Assembly: GCA_963920525.1 (NCBI GenBank)
Contig: OY986437.1
Coordinates: 112,150,715-112,214,714 of the forward strand
Length of the DNA: 64,000 nt
Direction: 5' to 3'
From: Dichetophora obliterata
Taxonomy: Eukaryota > Arthropoda > Insecta > Diptera > Sciomyzidae
Part shown: piece by piece, positions 1 to 11,490 of the stretch
Position numbering within the stretch: the stretch's first letter is position 1
Layout of the letters: the number at the start of each line of letters is the position of its first letter
Notes under the pieces: generated by a model
Database searches by the model: none
What the model saw: only the letters and a program-made list of their open reading frames with translations
What the model was told of the DNA's origin: nothing
Program-made: the position numbers and the translations under genes

Positions 1-2184
1 GTAAAAAATGTTATCTTTCGCAATAGGTAGCACAACAGATTTTAAAGCATTAAGCTTAAGACAATTAGAGATTGCCCATCTGTTTATAGATTCTAGATCC
101 ACATTTAGTCTGTAAACTAAGTCATCTAGAAGACCAACTCTATTGGAAAGATATATTTGTACATCATCTGCATAGGCATGCATTGTTGAATATTTGCAGA
201 CTCCAAATATGTCATTTATGAAAATAACAAACAGCAGGGGACCAAAAACTGAACCTTGGGGTACACCACTAGTCAGAATTTTGTACCCAGAATATTTGTT
301 GCCAGCCCTGACCCGCTGGACCCGATTTGCCAGGTAACTCTTTAAGAGCCGTAAAGCGCTATCACTAAAACCATACAAACACTTAAGTTTCTGACACAAT
401 AACGAATGATTAACTGTATCGAATGCCTTCGAAAAGTCTAGGAGGCAAAGAAGTGTTATATGTCCTTCATCATACGACGATCTTATATCATCTAGAATTT
501 TGACTGTGGCAGTGGTACAACTGTGAAAAGCCCTAAAACCGGATTGCATTGGGTACAATAAGTTGTTTACATTAATGAAAGATTCAATTTGGCATGCCAT
601 AAGAGCTTCACACACTTTGGCCAGACAAGATAGTATGCTGATAGGCCTATAATCATTGGGCTCATTAGCAGTTGGTTTTTTTGCTACTGGCATAACAACA
701 GCAACTTTCCAAGAACAAGGAAACAAAGACGTAGTGAAACAGTGGTTAACTATATGTGTAATGGGGCTAAGAACATGTGGAAGAATAAATTTTAAGAATT
801 TTAATGAAATATGATCCTCACCTATTGCATTAGACTTAATTTTTATTATAGACTTTCTCACGTCGTTTGAACTTACTGTGGAGAATTGGAAATTTTCGTG
901 TTCAGTATTATCGGAGAAAATAATGTTGTTACTGGGAGTAGACACTGTGTTAGAGAGAAAGAAATCATTTAAGATATCCGGATCGACATTACACTTATCA
1001 GAACGTTTTGCACCAATACCCATTGCTTTCAAGTTCCTCCATAACACCTTTGACGGAAGCGAAGCATTTAATTTAGATGCACAGAATTTTTCTTTAGACT
1101 GCCTAACAAGTCGAACTGACGTATTTCTTGCAATCCTAAATTTTTACCAATTAAACGCAGACGAACACCTTTTCCACAAGCTGTGAAGCTTGTTACGTTT
1201 TTTAATAGATTTTAGCACATGAGTGTTAAACCATGGGCAGGCTGAATTTTTTACCGCAACTGAACGCAAAGGAACATGCTTTTCAAAAAGACTATTAACA
1301 ATATTTGTAAACACATTTACTTTGTCATCAACAGTTTCTGCAAACCATACATCATTCCAAAATGTGAGGCATAAGTCATTGTTTAGTTCCCATAAATTAA
1401 CCGATTTAAAGTCGCGATAGGTAAAGATATCAGAGCTGCCACTACGAGATAATTTGACATTCATACAGCAAAACAATAGATCATGATCAGACACAAAGTT
1501 CAGTTGATCATATAACATAACAGATGCAATATCTGACACAATAAAGTAATCTAAAAGACTTGGGCTAGCATTGTTGGCAAAGCGCGTTGGTACAGTTTCA
1601 TTGACTACAGCCAATCCAGTAGAGGAAACATTTTCACGAAACAATTTAGTAGTGTTATCACGACATAGTAAATTTACATTGAAATCACCACAAATAACAA
1701 AGAAGTCATAGTCAATTATATAACTATTTAACTCGGAAAAAAATAAATCAAGGTTATTGCACTTTTTAGGATTATACACACAGGACAGGAACACTTTGAG
1801 ATGGTTATCAAATATACACACATTTAAATACTCAACATTACTATTACAATTGGACTTAGATACAAGCTTAACATTAAGATAACTGCGACAATAAATAGCA
1901 ACTCCACCACCCTTCCTTCCAACTCTATCATGTCTCAGCATCTTAAAATTGTCAATATTATAGGCCGAGTCATTAACCTCATTGCAAAACCAAGTTTCCG
2001 AAACGCAGATGACATCCACAGCTGAATCTTCAATAACATATTTAAGATAGTCCAGCTTACTGCAATTTAAACTTCTAGCATTGAAGTGCAAGACTTTTAA
2101 ACCACAATGCTGTGAACAAAGAACATTAATCATGATTTTTTGATTATCGTTAACGCCACCAGAAAAATCTTCATTTACCATCAT
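1..2184 (-). pseudogene. LINE-A ORF2: endonuclease plus reverse transcriptase, one frameshift, partial
   Basis: The N-terminal part (1144-2184, starting at either of two adjacent Met codons) is an exonuclease-endonuclease-phosphatase fold. It shows an LHFNARSL strand, the metal-binding E of VSETW, the CGDFN block and a terminal SDHDLLF motif (the SDH catalytic His). The frame closes at 1144-1146, but reverse transcriptase continues in another frame from about 1170 to the window edge with no further stop seen. That part has NDYRPIS, a DFSKAFDTVNH block near 420-450, GVPQGSVFGPLLF near 230-265 and the catalytic YADD near 160-172. The protein copies its own RNA at a nicked target. A single indel around 1155-1170 separates the two enzymes. 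It reads off the left edge before the end of the protein. Confidence 0.85.
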
Positions 2185-2581
2185 GATACAACATAAGAGA
2201 ATGCTTAGACAAGATACGTAAGCCAAAATAGCAAGCAATCGAACAATACCATACAAAAAGTAACCAAAATATAGTTTTAGAAGTTGCATAGGAAAGAAAA
2301 TAGGAAAGAAGATAGGTACACAGAAAAAGTTTAAAATATATATTGATAGACAATTTAACAAATAATTTAATTTTTCTTTGCCATTGAAAGATAAAGCAAG
2401 TAAACATAGAAATTGAAAGTATATTAAGACAAGAAGTAAATAATGAAAACTTAATGTGAAGAGCTATATAATCAGAAACGTTACAATCAGTTCTGTAGAT
2501 AAAGGCACAAATCGATAAATAATAAACAATAATGACAAGATATATAATAATAAATACTTTTGAATAACATATGCTAAGTAG

Positions 2582-3493
2582 TCATACCAGCAACGCATCA
2601 ACACTCTCTATGCTATCAACCCACTTCGCCTCACTATTACGATCTGCTCTCACGTAAATCTTTCCACGTAGAGAAAAAACAGCACAAAACTTGTTTTCTT
2701 TCCTTTTTTGGTCCGCATAGGTCATTAGCAAGCGATTCGCCTTTGAGAGACTTTCATGTATGTAGAAAGGTTCATCTCGTCCGCAGTCAATGTCGCACAG
2801 CATTAGCGGCCTCTTCTTGCTTTTTCGGAACGCTGCCACAGCTTTGAAGAGCTGGTTTCTATCAAAAGCTGACGCTAGCTTTACAACAACAGCAGGCTTG
2901 TGTTTGTTTTTTTCATTTGCCCTTAGCCTAAATGCATCACGTAGCTTTGGAGCATTAATCATAACGGCAGAGCAAATTTTTGCGAAAACTTCAGCTATAT
3001 TTTCATTTCTAACGAAAGGGAGTCCACGAATAATGATGTCAGAAGCAACAGCATCACTTTCATACTTGTCCACCTGCTTCTTTAGCACATCAATATCGTC
3101 GTTCACATGATAATTGTTGCTTTTTTGTTTTAATATTGCTATTTCATTTTTCATGTTCTGAATATCAGCACAAATAGCTTCAACAGCTGACACTCGCTCA
3201 CCAACACATCGCAGAGACTCTCTTAAGTTTGAGAACTCAGCTGATAGTTCACTGAATCTCTCCATTACTCTCCCTTCACTTGTACGCAGTTCTTCAGTCA
3301 GCTTCTTAACGATGTTCGCCTCAATACAAGCTAGCTTCACATTTAGTGTTGCGTCCGAATAAGTTGCAGTTGAAGGAGATGACTCATCCACTTGCACTTT
3401 GGGAAAGCCGAGCGGAGTTGTTGGGGCAACTAGTTTGTTTATGTTTTTAATTGTAGCGCTACGAAGATTTTTTTGTTGTTGCAGGCTCGACAT
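2582..3493 (-). CDS. LINE-A ORF1: RNA-binding, coiled-coil protein
   Basis: This is a 303-residue open frame upstream of the LINE-A ORF2. After a basic, Ser/Thr/Pro-rich N-terminus, residues of about 50-150 are rich in heptad-like Leu/Ile/Val with many Glu and Lys and read as a coiled coil. From about 153 the sequence IIIRGLPFVRNENIAEVF begins a region like the RRM-type (L1-ORF1/baculovirus-FP-like) domain seen in ORF1 of several insect LINEs. There is no CCHC zinc knuckle. The expected role is trimerisation and coating of the element RNA as a chaperone. The frame is intact and the start is the first Met. Confidence 0.75.
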   Translation of the reverse strand: MSSLQQQKNLRSATIKNINKLVAPTTPLGFPKVQVDESSPSTATYSDATLNVKLACIEANIVKKLTEELRTSEGRVMERFSELSAEFSNLRESLRCVGERVSAVEAICADIQNMKNEIAILKQKSNNYHVNDDIDVLKKQVDKYESDAVASDIIIRGLPFVRNENIAEVFAKICSAVMINAPKLRDAFRLRANEKNKHKPAVVVKLASAFDRNQLFKAVAAFRKSKKRPLMLCDIDCGRDEPFYIHESLSKANRLLMTYADQKRKENKFCAVFSLRGKIYVRADRNSEAKWVDSIESVDALLV

Positions 3494-3540
3494 TGCAAAG
3501 AAGTCAGCAGTGTTTATTTATTAAGCGCGAAAATTTTTAT

Positions 3541-3780
3541 AATAAATTAATATTAAATGTTAGTCACTGTGATTCTGTAATTTAGCAGTAGATGGAAACA
3601 GCGAAATTAACTAGCACTTCTTCAATCTTTTAGCGAGATTGGCAATATATTAACCAGATAACAAACTTTAAATTGAGGACGCCAGCGAAAACACGTCTAT
3701 TCAGTTTGATGTTCGAACAAAATATGTTCGAAAAATATTTATTTTGAGTTTTGTCTAGGTGTTCTAAATGAAATGACATG
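3541..3780. other. AT-rich spacer, possibly LINE-A 5' UTR or flank
   Basis: I see no gene here. It joins the LINE-A ORF1 start to the next inverted-repeat element. Part of it is likely the LINE 5' UTR, but no duplication marks the junction. Confidence 0.3.
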
Positions 3781-5893
3781 CCCGTCAAACATTTATTAAA
3801 AATGTGTCCATAAATTTACTGTAAGTTTAACGTTTATAAACAAATTGGTAACAAATGGTAACAATTAGGTCACAAATACGGTAAATGTGCATCAAACGCC
3901 CAGTAACATGTGTCCATGGTGAAAATTTACATACACTTGTTACCATATTGTGTAAATCAAATAAATAGTAAATGTTACCACAATGGGAAAATAAATAAAT
4001 AGGCACGTTACTGTTATGTTAACACATTATGTTAATCGCATGTTACCGCAAAGTGTATGGTCAGTATATGGACACATTTAACCATATTATACGTTGCGAT
4101 CTAATGGGAATATGTTACCACGGGAAATTTTATTTGTAACAATTCAGTTTCTGAAAAATTAAGTAGCCCTTAAGAAAATTTGTAAAATTAATAAAAATAA
4201 GAAATTATTAGATTTTTTATATTTTATTTAACAAAATCAGAAAAGTAAAAGAAAATAAATATAGAGAGTTATAGGTTTTTTTTCTAGAAATCACTTGCGT
4301 AACGCTCTTCATCAAGCATTTCATTGCATTATATGTACGTGTCCTCGTCTAATAATAGAGTAGCCTGAAGCCTTTTCGCTAGGTCTTGTAGGCCAGTGAG
4401 TCTCACAAAACCTTTTTTTTATTTTCTCTGTAAATAACAGTAAATAAAAAGGCAATATAACATTATACATCTAAATTAATGCAAAATATATGCGTGTGTT
4501 TATCAATTACCTGAGCAGCCACTGTTTACTTTCCCGACCAGGTGAAGTGTTTGTAAACATTGTATGTGGCAATAAACTCAAAAGTTTTTTATTGCGTTTG
4601 TTCGAATCTCCCACTGTTATACCACGTACTCGTTGCAATCGTATTAGCTATGAAATAACACCTTTATTTGCTTTAAATTCTCAAAAATTATTACAAAAAT
4701 AGTTTAGCTTGGCTTATGAGCGATATTAATTGCTTGGATGAAATAATGTTGCTCATACGCTATGCTAATCTTTAATATATTAGATAAGTATATCGAAAAA
4801 TATATCACAAATGCATGGAAACATAATGGTAACAAGTGCACATCATGAGACACATAGTAACACATCACGTTCACTTGTTTCAATGATGTGTCCCTGACAT
4901 AATGGTAACAAGTTACCATTTTGTGAAGGTGTTTCTTATATAAAGCACAAATAACTCTTTTTGGTCGCAATGCTAAGGAGGCATGTGTATGCACATAATA
5001 AAATTGCAATTAACACTCAGAAAAATATATAACAAATGCATGGAAACATAATAGTAACAAGTCTACATCATGAGACAAGTTGTAACACATCTTGTTCACT
5101 GGTTGCTATTAGCCATGGAAACAAGTGAACATTTTGTATAGATTGACTATAAATCTCTGATTATAAAGAGGTAATATAATTTAATATAATAAGCTTATAT
5201 AATTAACTACATCTATATAACAGAACTATTTATATTAGTTTATAGAATTTTAAAAACACATTGTTAAGAGAACTCTAAACTATTCAAATATATACATATT
5301 TTTTATAGCAAAATTACTTACATTTCAATCCTTCCCGATGAAAAATGAGTACCTAGATTCAAATAAAGTTTATAAAAACTCACAGCACTTCACTTTTTAC
5401 ACTGCTTACAGCTTGACAGCTAAAAAACAAATAAGTTATGTGAATGATTTAAATATTAGTTGGTGAGCGAACTAGCAACAACTTCAATAGCATTGCCTGC
5501 ATTCAGCGGAAAGAACTGTTCCACAACTTTCGGGCTGAATGGTATGCTCTCACAGAACATGTTTCTTGAGATGTCACAATTTATATAGCGAAAATATTTT
5601 ATGCTACTTCGCTACTTGAGCACTTTTTCGGCTAGAATGCGGCCATTGTTGTTGTTTGCTCACGTCAAAAGCCGTCAAGGTTATTGCTGCATGTATTGTG
5701 TTGCTATAGTACCGCACACGTGTTCGCTATTTTTGTGTTGTATTTGAAATTTTTCAGTGTTCACGTGCACGTGTGCTTGTTCTTTCTATTTATTTTTTTT
5801 TGCTTGCAATAAACTTTTTTTAAATGAACTGATGCGCTGAAGCTTTTAACATTATGGTAACAATTTTGTGATGGTAACAAAATGTTTGACGGG
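3781..5893. mobile_element. Non-autonomous DNA element with GTTACC-rich interior
   Basis: The ends are inverted copies of CCCGTCAAACATTT (3781-3794 and 5880-5893), with ATG directly outside both ends as a possible 3-bp target duplication. The interior carries many copies of GTTACC or GGTAAC in both orientations. Examples are near 3846-3870, 3950-3985, 4030-4050 and 4120, then 4830-4925 and 5050-5060. About 85 bp containing ATGCATGGAAACATAAT is directly repeated near 4798 and 5022. No transposase frame is visible. Short dispersed motifs of this kind are often binding sites for a transposase supplied in trans. The superfamily is not clear; a 3-bp duplication would suit PIF/Harbinger. Confidence 0.5.
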
Positions 5894-5911
5894 ATGGTAT
5901 GTTACACATAA

Positions 5912-6713
5912 GACCCTGTCTACACTAGCCTCACTCAACAGACTCACTTTGATGTCTATAGAAGAGATGAGGAAGTAAGAAGGTAAATGTACCGTGAGGC
6001 AAGAGTTTCAAAATCTTTAAAAATTTTGCGACTCACTTTGGTTTGACATTTGTAATTTTGAGGCTGTTCAGACTTGCCTCAAGTGAGGCGACTCACTTAC
6101 CTCATTTTGACATCTACAGGCAAAGGGAAAAGCGGGAAGGTGACATGTTACGTGAGGCGAGAATTTAAAAAATTTTAAAAATTTTGCGACTCATTTTGAC
6201 GTACGTCAGAATGAAGTTTGTTTTCTTAAAATTTTTGCTTTTTTTAGTGTGTTCTGGCGCGAATTAATTTTGTTTATTCATTGTTGTTCGCAAATTAATA
6301 TTCTTTAAATTGTGAAAACTTGAGCATTTAATATTTCAAAAGAAAACAAACGAAAAAAAAACAATAAACGCCAAAATGATACAGCCTCAAAGTGAGGCAA
6401 TAGTTTGTGCGTGAACACCTGATGGCTAACTTATGCCAAAATGAGGCAAGTAAGTCGCCTCATTTGAGGCAAGTCTGAACAGCCTCTTTGAGTGTTTTTT
6501 TTATTTTATGCGCTTAAAGCTGCCGGTTTTGCAGTGTTATATGCAGCTAACTAACTAACTTACACTAATTTTTTATTGCTTTAAAATTTTTTATGTTAAA
6601 AACAGCACAAAAGAAAATGCAGACTCAAAGTGAGGCAGTTTATGTGTGTGAACAGTTGACAACTTTTTCATGGCAAAATGAGTCGGTTGAGCGAGGCCAG
6701 TGTAGACAGGCTC
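5912..6713. mobile_element. MITE family A, copy 1
   Basis: The ends begin GACCCTGTCTACACTAGCCT (left) and, on the other strand, GAGCCTGTCTACACTGGCCT (right). Both continue with a CTCAAC...GACTCA block. CATAA flanks both sides (5907-5911 and 6714-6718) and reads as a 5-bp target duplication. No coding capacity is visible. A related but different MITE is inserted at 6060-6486. A second copy lies at 14448-15055 and a miniature form at 52366-52448. Confidence 0.7.
6060..6486. mobile_element. Diverged family A-like MITE nested in copy 1
   Basis: Inverted ends start GAGGCTGTTCAGACTTGCCT on both sides, with TTT outside each end. The other copy of family A (14448-15055) is uninterrupted at the corresponding point, which gives an empty site: the flanking bases of the two copies line up when this 427-bp block and one flank repeat are removed. 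Its ends resemble those of its host (GAGnCTGT..AnACT.GCCTCA), so the two are related families. Confidence 0.7.
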
Positions 6714-9700
6714 CATAAGGTGTTTTATTTTAAGTTGTGACAGTTTTGCTGAAAGAAGTGAAAAAAATTATCGAGTATTATTTCGAATTGTGCTCCTATA
6801 GCTGAAAAACTAAGTAAAATTGAATGTGTTATTTTGATATGTGTCATTTTTGTTAAAATAATTTTGATTAACATTAGTTGTATTCAAAATTTACATGTCA
6901 AATAGATACGAGCACTGGCATTTGTTTATTCATGATTAGTTATTGTTGTGAAACAGCGTGCAGCAGTGAAATTTTTGAATTGTATTTGACGATACTAAAA
7001 CAGTCGTTACTTTAAACCGACTAAATTTGTTTAATTTTTGGTTTGTTTGTTTAACTTTTTAAAAAATTTAAAATTTTCAAAGAAAAAAAATTTAAGACAC
7101 ATATTTTAATAAATAATTCTGCAAAGTTCTATAATAAAAATTTAAAGCCACGTGATAACTTTATTCTACTGCAGACTATTTTGACCAAATCGAGATTTTG
7201 CTGATTTTTATTAGAAGTTATTTCGAAATATTCGAAATAATGAAGACATTATTTACCAAAAAAATTGAGTTTTGTTTATTTTATTTTATTTACCAGTATA
7301 TTTTTAGAATTAAATCAATTAAATTTTCTTTTATACTTCTCAAAAAAAAATTTTTGTCTTTAAGCCCAAGGTCACAAATTTTTAAATTCTGTTTATATTA
7401 TCTATCTTATCTTTGACATATTTTGAATATTTTTATGCATAAAATTTCGAATATTTTTAATGAATTGTGTAAAAATTGTTGGTAGCCAGAATAAAATTTT
7501 AGATTATGCTCGCTATATTTCGAAAGGCTACCGTTTTAGACGTAAAGAAAAAGAACATACAAGATCTGGCAAATAGAAACCACATCTCAAACAGCTCCTA
7601 TGAGACGTATTATAAAAACATAATTAATACATAAAAATTTAAAACTAAAATAACATTTTTTATATTAAATTTTTGAAGTGAAAACTTCTTTAGGCGCGTT
7701 GAACGATTTTGGTAGAGGGTAAATCATTCGTTTGCATCATCGTATTTTTCCAAGGAATTCGTCATTCGGCCGCAAGCTCACAAATAAATCACTTGGCAAC
7801 TCCTGAAATTAATGCATATAATCTGTTTGTTAGTATATAAATACTTAAGTTAGGTTGCAATAAGATGTTTGCAACCAAAACTTATTATTAGTTCGGTTTA
7901 CATTGGTATACATATGCCTTTAAAGTTTGGCAATTTCTTCAGTTGTTGTATTTGTCAACATTTTTTTTTTTTTTTTGTATTTAGGTTCCTCCGAAAGCTA
8001 GGCTTCCCTAGCTCAAGAAGAATCCTCCCTGAAGAGGAAATTATTTGGCCAAATCGAAGATTTATAACGCCATCACAAATTACGAATCTCTTTGATTCTA
8101 TTGAAAACTGTACTTTAATTGTGTCAGTCGCATCAGCGGATGGACCACAAACACAATTACCGTTAGCTAGTCGCGCTTCACGACCTCGGTGATGAAACGA
8201 CGCGAGCCGATTGTTTGTCAACATTTTTGAAAAATGTGCTTTTACTCAAACAGCTGCTATTCATGGTGAGATTTAAAAATGGATCCATCTTCTTCTTTTT
8301 CTTCTTTTTTCTGCTGGAACTTCGTTTGCAAACAAGAAAAATAATGTATGGATTGAGTGTTTTAACATTTTAATCTTTAAGTTGTGATAAAGGCATATGT
8401 TGTACATTCAAATAATTACATGCATGCTCTTATTTTATTACATATCGTCAAACAAAGTTTGACAATTTTCACACTTGTTGTATTTGTCAGTGGCTTTTTA
8501 TTTTCACCACTGCGGCATTTTATATTCAGAGTTGTCAACTATGGCTGTGTGTCAATCAGTCGTGGTAGGATAGAAAATATCAACTTGAATAAAATTTGTG
8601 TGTGTTGAAATAAATTTGTCTTTTTTGCTGTGTCAAATGGACGATGAAATTTTGACAGTTACAAATTTTGACATTTCGGTCGTGTTTTAGCGCAATTATT
8701 TTATTTTATTTGCATTTTATCAATTTGCGACATATTTAATTCGAGAGCTTGTACTTGCAACATATTTCGTAAACTTGTAATATTGTAAACTTAAAAAACT
8801 GTTAAAAAATTAAAAAAAAAATAACGAAACAGCAGGCAAATAGAAAATATAGCATGCAAAGTGCTGTATATTTTACGCCGTCAATTCGGTTCATCCCTTC
8901 TAATGATGCGCAACCGCTGGGATCTTCTAATTCTCTTTGCGTTGTTGTTGTAAATTTGCTAAGTAGTTATTGTTGTACAGTAAGCTTTAATTTTTTGTGG
9001 ATGTTTATTTATAGCTACAGTCAGCATATGACATCGAACTAATTTAGAAAACAGTTTATACATATGAATTAAAGAGTATATATAATATTGGTAAATCTAT
9101 TTGTTTTTAGTAAAAGTGTTACCGTATCGGAAATACGGTAAATATTTACATATTTACATATATATAGTTCATATATATGAACAATTTAGCTCATTGGGGA
9201 AATTTAAAGAATATTTATGTATATTTATATAATAACAATTACGTATTAAACCTGCAAAATAATTAATATTTTCAGTAGTAATTGAATAACTAAGGTCTGC
9301 TTATCCTAAGCATTCTATTTTTTAAAACTGTTTAGCTTAATTTCTTATATGTATTATATATAATTTATAAGCTATAGATATTTCTTAATTTTAGAATATT
9401 CTATTTTTAATACACAACTTAATATAGATATGGTGAACATGTATATTGTGTTAGTGTTATGATATAAATTGATATAAATAAGCTTTAATTTTTTATATTA
9501 ATCAATAATGAAATAATTTAAATAAATTACTTTAATTATATGTATTTTTGATATGGTAACACTTTTGCTTAAAAGAAATAGTTTCAGTAATATATAAAAA
9601 ATTTAATAAATGGTTATAAGCACTTAACAAAAATAATTCTAATTTCATATGCCGACTCTAGCTACACGATTAGAATTCAAAACGTTTACAAAAAATTTCC

Positions 9701-10124
9701 GGCTAACTGCGCCAACAACAATTACCAAGGAAATCTACAAACAAGGACGCACAAAGAAGAACAAGATCAGAGCGGAACTTTTAAAACTTTTTGATTTCAT
9801 CCTACATTTAGGACGGGCTGCAGTATGATCTTTCGCACATCCTACATGTCCGTCCGACCTGTCAAATCCATCCAGGATAGTCCGAAACCCCCTATTAGCA
9901 TGAAAATTCTTATATAGCAGTAAGGCAGTCCGTGGCAGGACAACGTCTTCCAGGGAATACTAATATTTTATATATAGGTTTTTGCTTCGGTCGGCAGTCC
10001 TCTCACTGCTATACTTTTTTTTTCTTTTAATACTGTTATGAATAGTTTTATTTATTTTTTTTTTTTTTATAAAATGCTAACAATACTAATAAAAACAAAT
10101 ATTAATTAATGTTTCTTGCGAATT
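6714..10124. other. AT-rich region with no supportable gene
   Basis: The sequence is AT-rich with homopolymer runs and many stop codons. Frames at 7869-8224 are open on both strands, but I recognise no domain, and both run into a T-tract. Short reading frames at 8384, 8854 and 7198 are low-complexity. A stretch of more mixed composition at 9770-9960 has no repeat partner here. I see no promoter or RNA gene that I can defend. Confidence 0.4.
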
Positions 10125-10960
10125 TTCTTATTTGACGTCATGGTAATCAGTTGATGAATGAGTTTTTTTAAAAATTAAAGCATTTTTTTATCAGTTCAAG
10201 AGGCGCACACTTAAATTTTGATAGAAAAATTTCAGTCAAAGTGTCATAACTCTGAAATGTTTTTATTGGCACAATCCTAATATAAAATGACAAAAAATTA
10301 TCTAAACTTTCTTCTAATAAGAATGAAGCTTTACTTTCAATTTTAAAAAAAAATCATGTTTTTTTGTAATTTTCTTACTTAAATGCTTGTTAACTAGGAG
10401 ATTTTAAAAATTAAAGCAATTTTTATCAGTCAAAGAGGCACAACTTGAATTTTGATCGAAAAATTTCAGTCAAAGTGTCATAACTCTGAAATGTTTTTAT
10501 TGGCACAATCCTAATATAAAATGACAAAAAATTATCTAAACTTTCGAATAAGAATGAAGCCTTACTTTCAATTAAAATAAAATAAATTTAATGTTTTTTA
10601 GTAATTTTCTTACTTAAATGCTTGTTAACTAGGAGATTTTAAAAATTAAAGCAATTTTTATCAGTTAAAGAGGCACAACTTGAATTTTGATCGAAAAATT
10701 TTAGTCAAAGTGTCATGACTCCGAAATGTTTTTAATTGCACAATCCTGATATAAAATGACAAAAAATTTAGCTAAACTTTCTTCTAATAAGAATGAAGCA
10801 TTTTCTTACTAAAATGCTTGTTAATTAGGAGACTTTAAAAATTAAAGAATTTTTATCAGTTGAAAAGGCACAATTTGAGAAAATATCACTAGTCGTACGA
10901 AAAAATTTCAGCTAAAAAGTCATAACTCAAAATTATCCCTTTTTTCTACAATTACAACAT
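10125..10960. repeat. Tandem array, unit about 235 bp, 3-4 copies
   Basis: Four successive units start with TTTTCTTA at about 10125, 10371, 10605 and 10801. Each contains AAAAATTAAAGCA followed by TTTTTATCAGT, then AAGAGGCACA, then GTCAAAGTGTCATAACTC and GGCACAATCCTAATATAAAA. The second and third copies are the most alike. The first starts with unrelated sequence and the fourth is diverged and shortened. The array is non-coding. From 10961 to about 11330 follows AT-rich sequence with no feature I can name. Confidence 0.8.
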
Positions 10961-11364
10961 GAAATTAAAAAAACATATAGCAAAACTTTCTTTGATATGG
11001 GGTTTCTGCATTGTGGAACCAAATTTTTTTTTTTAATATTGCAATCGTTTGATCTTAAAAAGTTTTTTGCTTCTACTGAAAATTTATGTTTTTTGAGTTG
11101 ACTGTTTTGTATTTAGTGTGCAATATGTAGTCCGAATGCAAAAAACTAAAAATTTTTTAAGCAGATAGGCAAAACGTTTTTACAACTATTATTTCTGACC
11201 ACTTGGTTTTTTTACCATCCAATGTTTTTACAAAAAACTAAATTTTTAGAGGTTATTTCAAACCATTCTAGCTCTTGGATGGCTATCACTAGAGTCGAAG
11301 TATTTGGAGAATCATCATAACACAAAGGTTTATTTTGTATTTTTCAAAAACACATTATTTAAAG

Positions 11365-11370
11365 TTTATT
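11365..11370 (-). terminator. Candidate poly(A) signal of Rpe
   Basis: AATAAA on the minus strand lies about 120 nt past the Rpe stop codon. Another AATAAA at 11329-11334 is an alternative. Confidence 0.4.
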
Positions 11371-11490
11371 TGTACAAATTTATTTATAAGTTTTAATTAT
11401 TTTAACAAACACAATTTTTTTTATGATTATCTGCTAAAGTTATTCTTAATGCTAAAAATGCTAAAGCCGATAAATGAAACCATCTTTAAG

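Larger units (their letters stand above)
1..3540 (-). mobile_element. LINE-A: jockey/CR1-like non-LTR retrotransposon, 3' part cut by window edge
   Basis: A two-ORF LINE lies on the minus strand: ORF1 (2582-3493), a spacer of about 400 nt, then ORF2 with an endonuclease followed by a reverse transcriptase. The order, the apurinic-type endonuclease and the lack of RNase H before the edge fit the jockey/CR1 superfamily. Its 3' end is beyond base 1. The 5' end must lie upstream of 3493, but I see no target-site duplication, so 3540 is a guess. One frameshift near 1160 breaks ORF2, so this copy is probably inactive although otherwise well preserved. Confidence 0.85.

Noticed and set aside
4600..4650. 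GTTCGAATCTCC as a tRNA T-arm
   Set aside because: The surrounding sequence does not form a cloverleaf.
7869..8224. Overlapping open frames on both strands as a possible gene
   Set aside because: No recognisable domain, a T-tract at one end, and mutual shadowing; no splice or promoter evidence I can defend.
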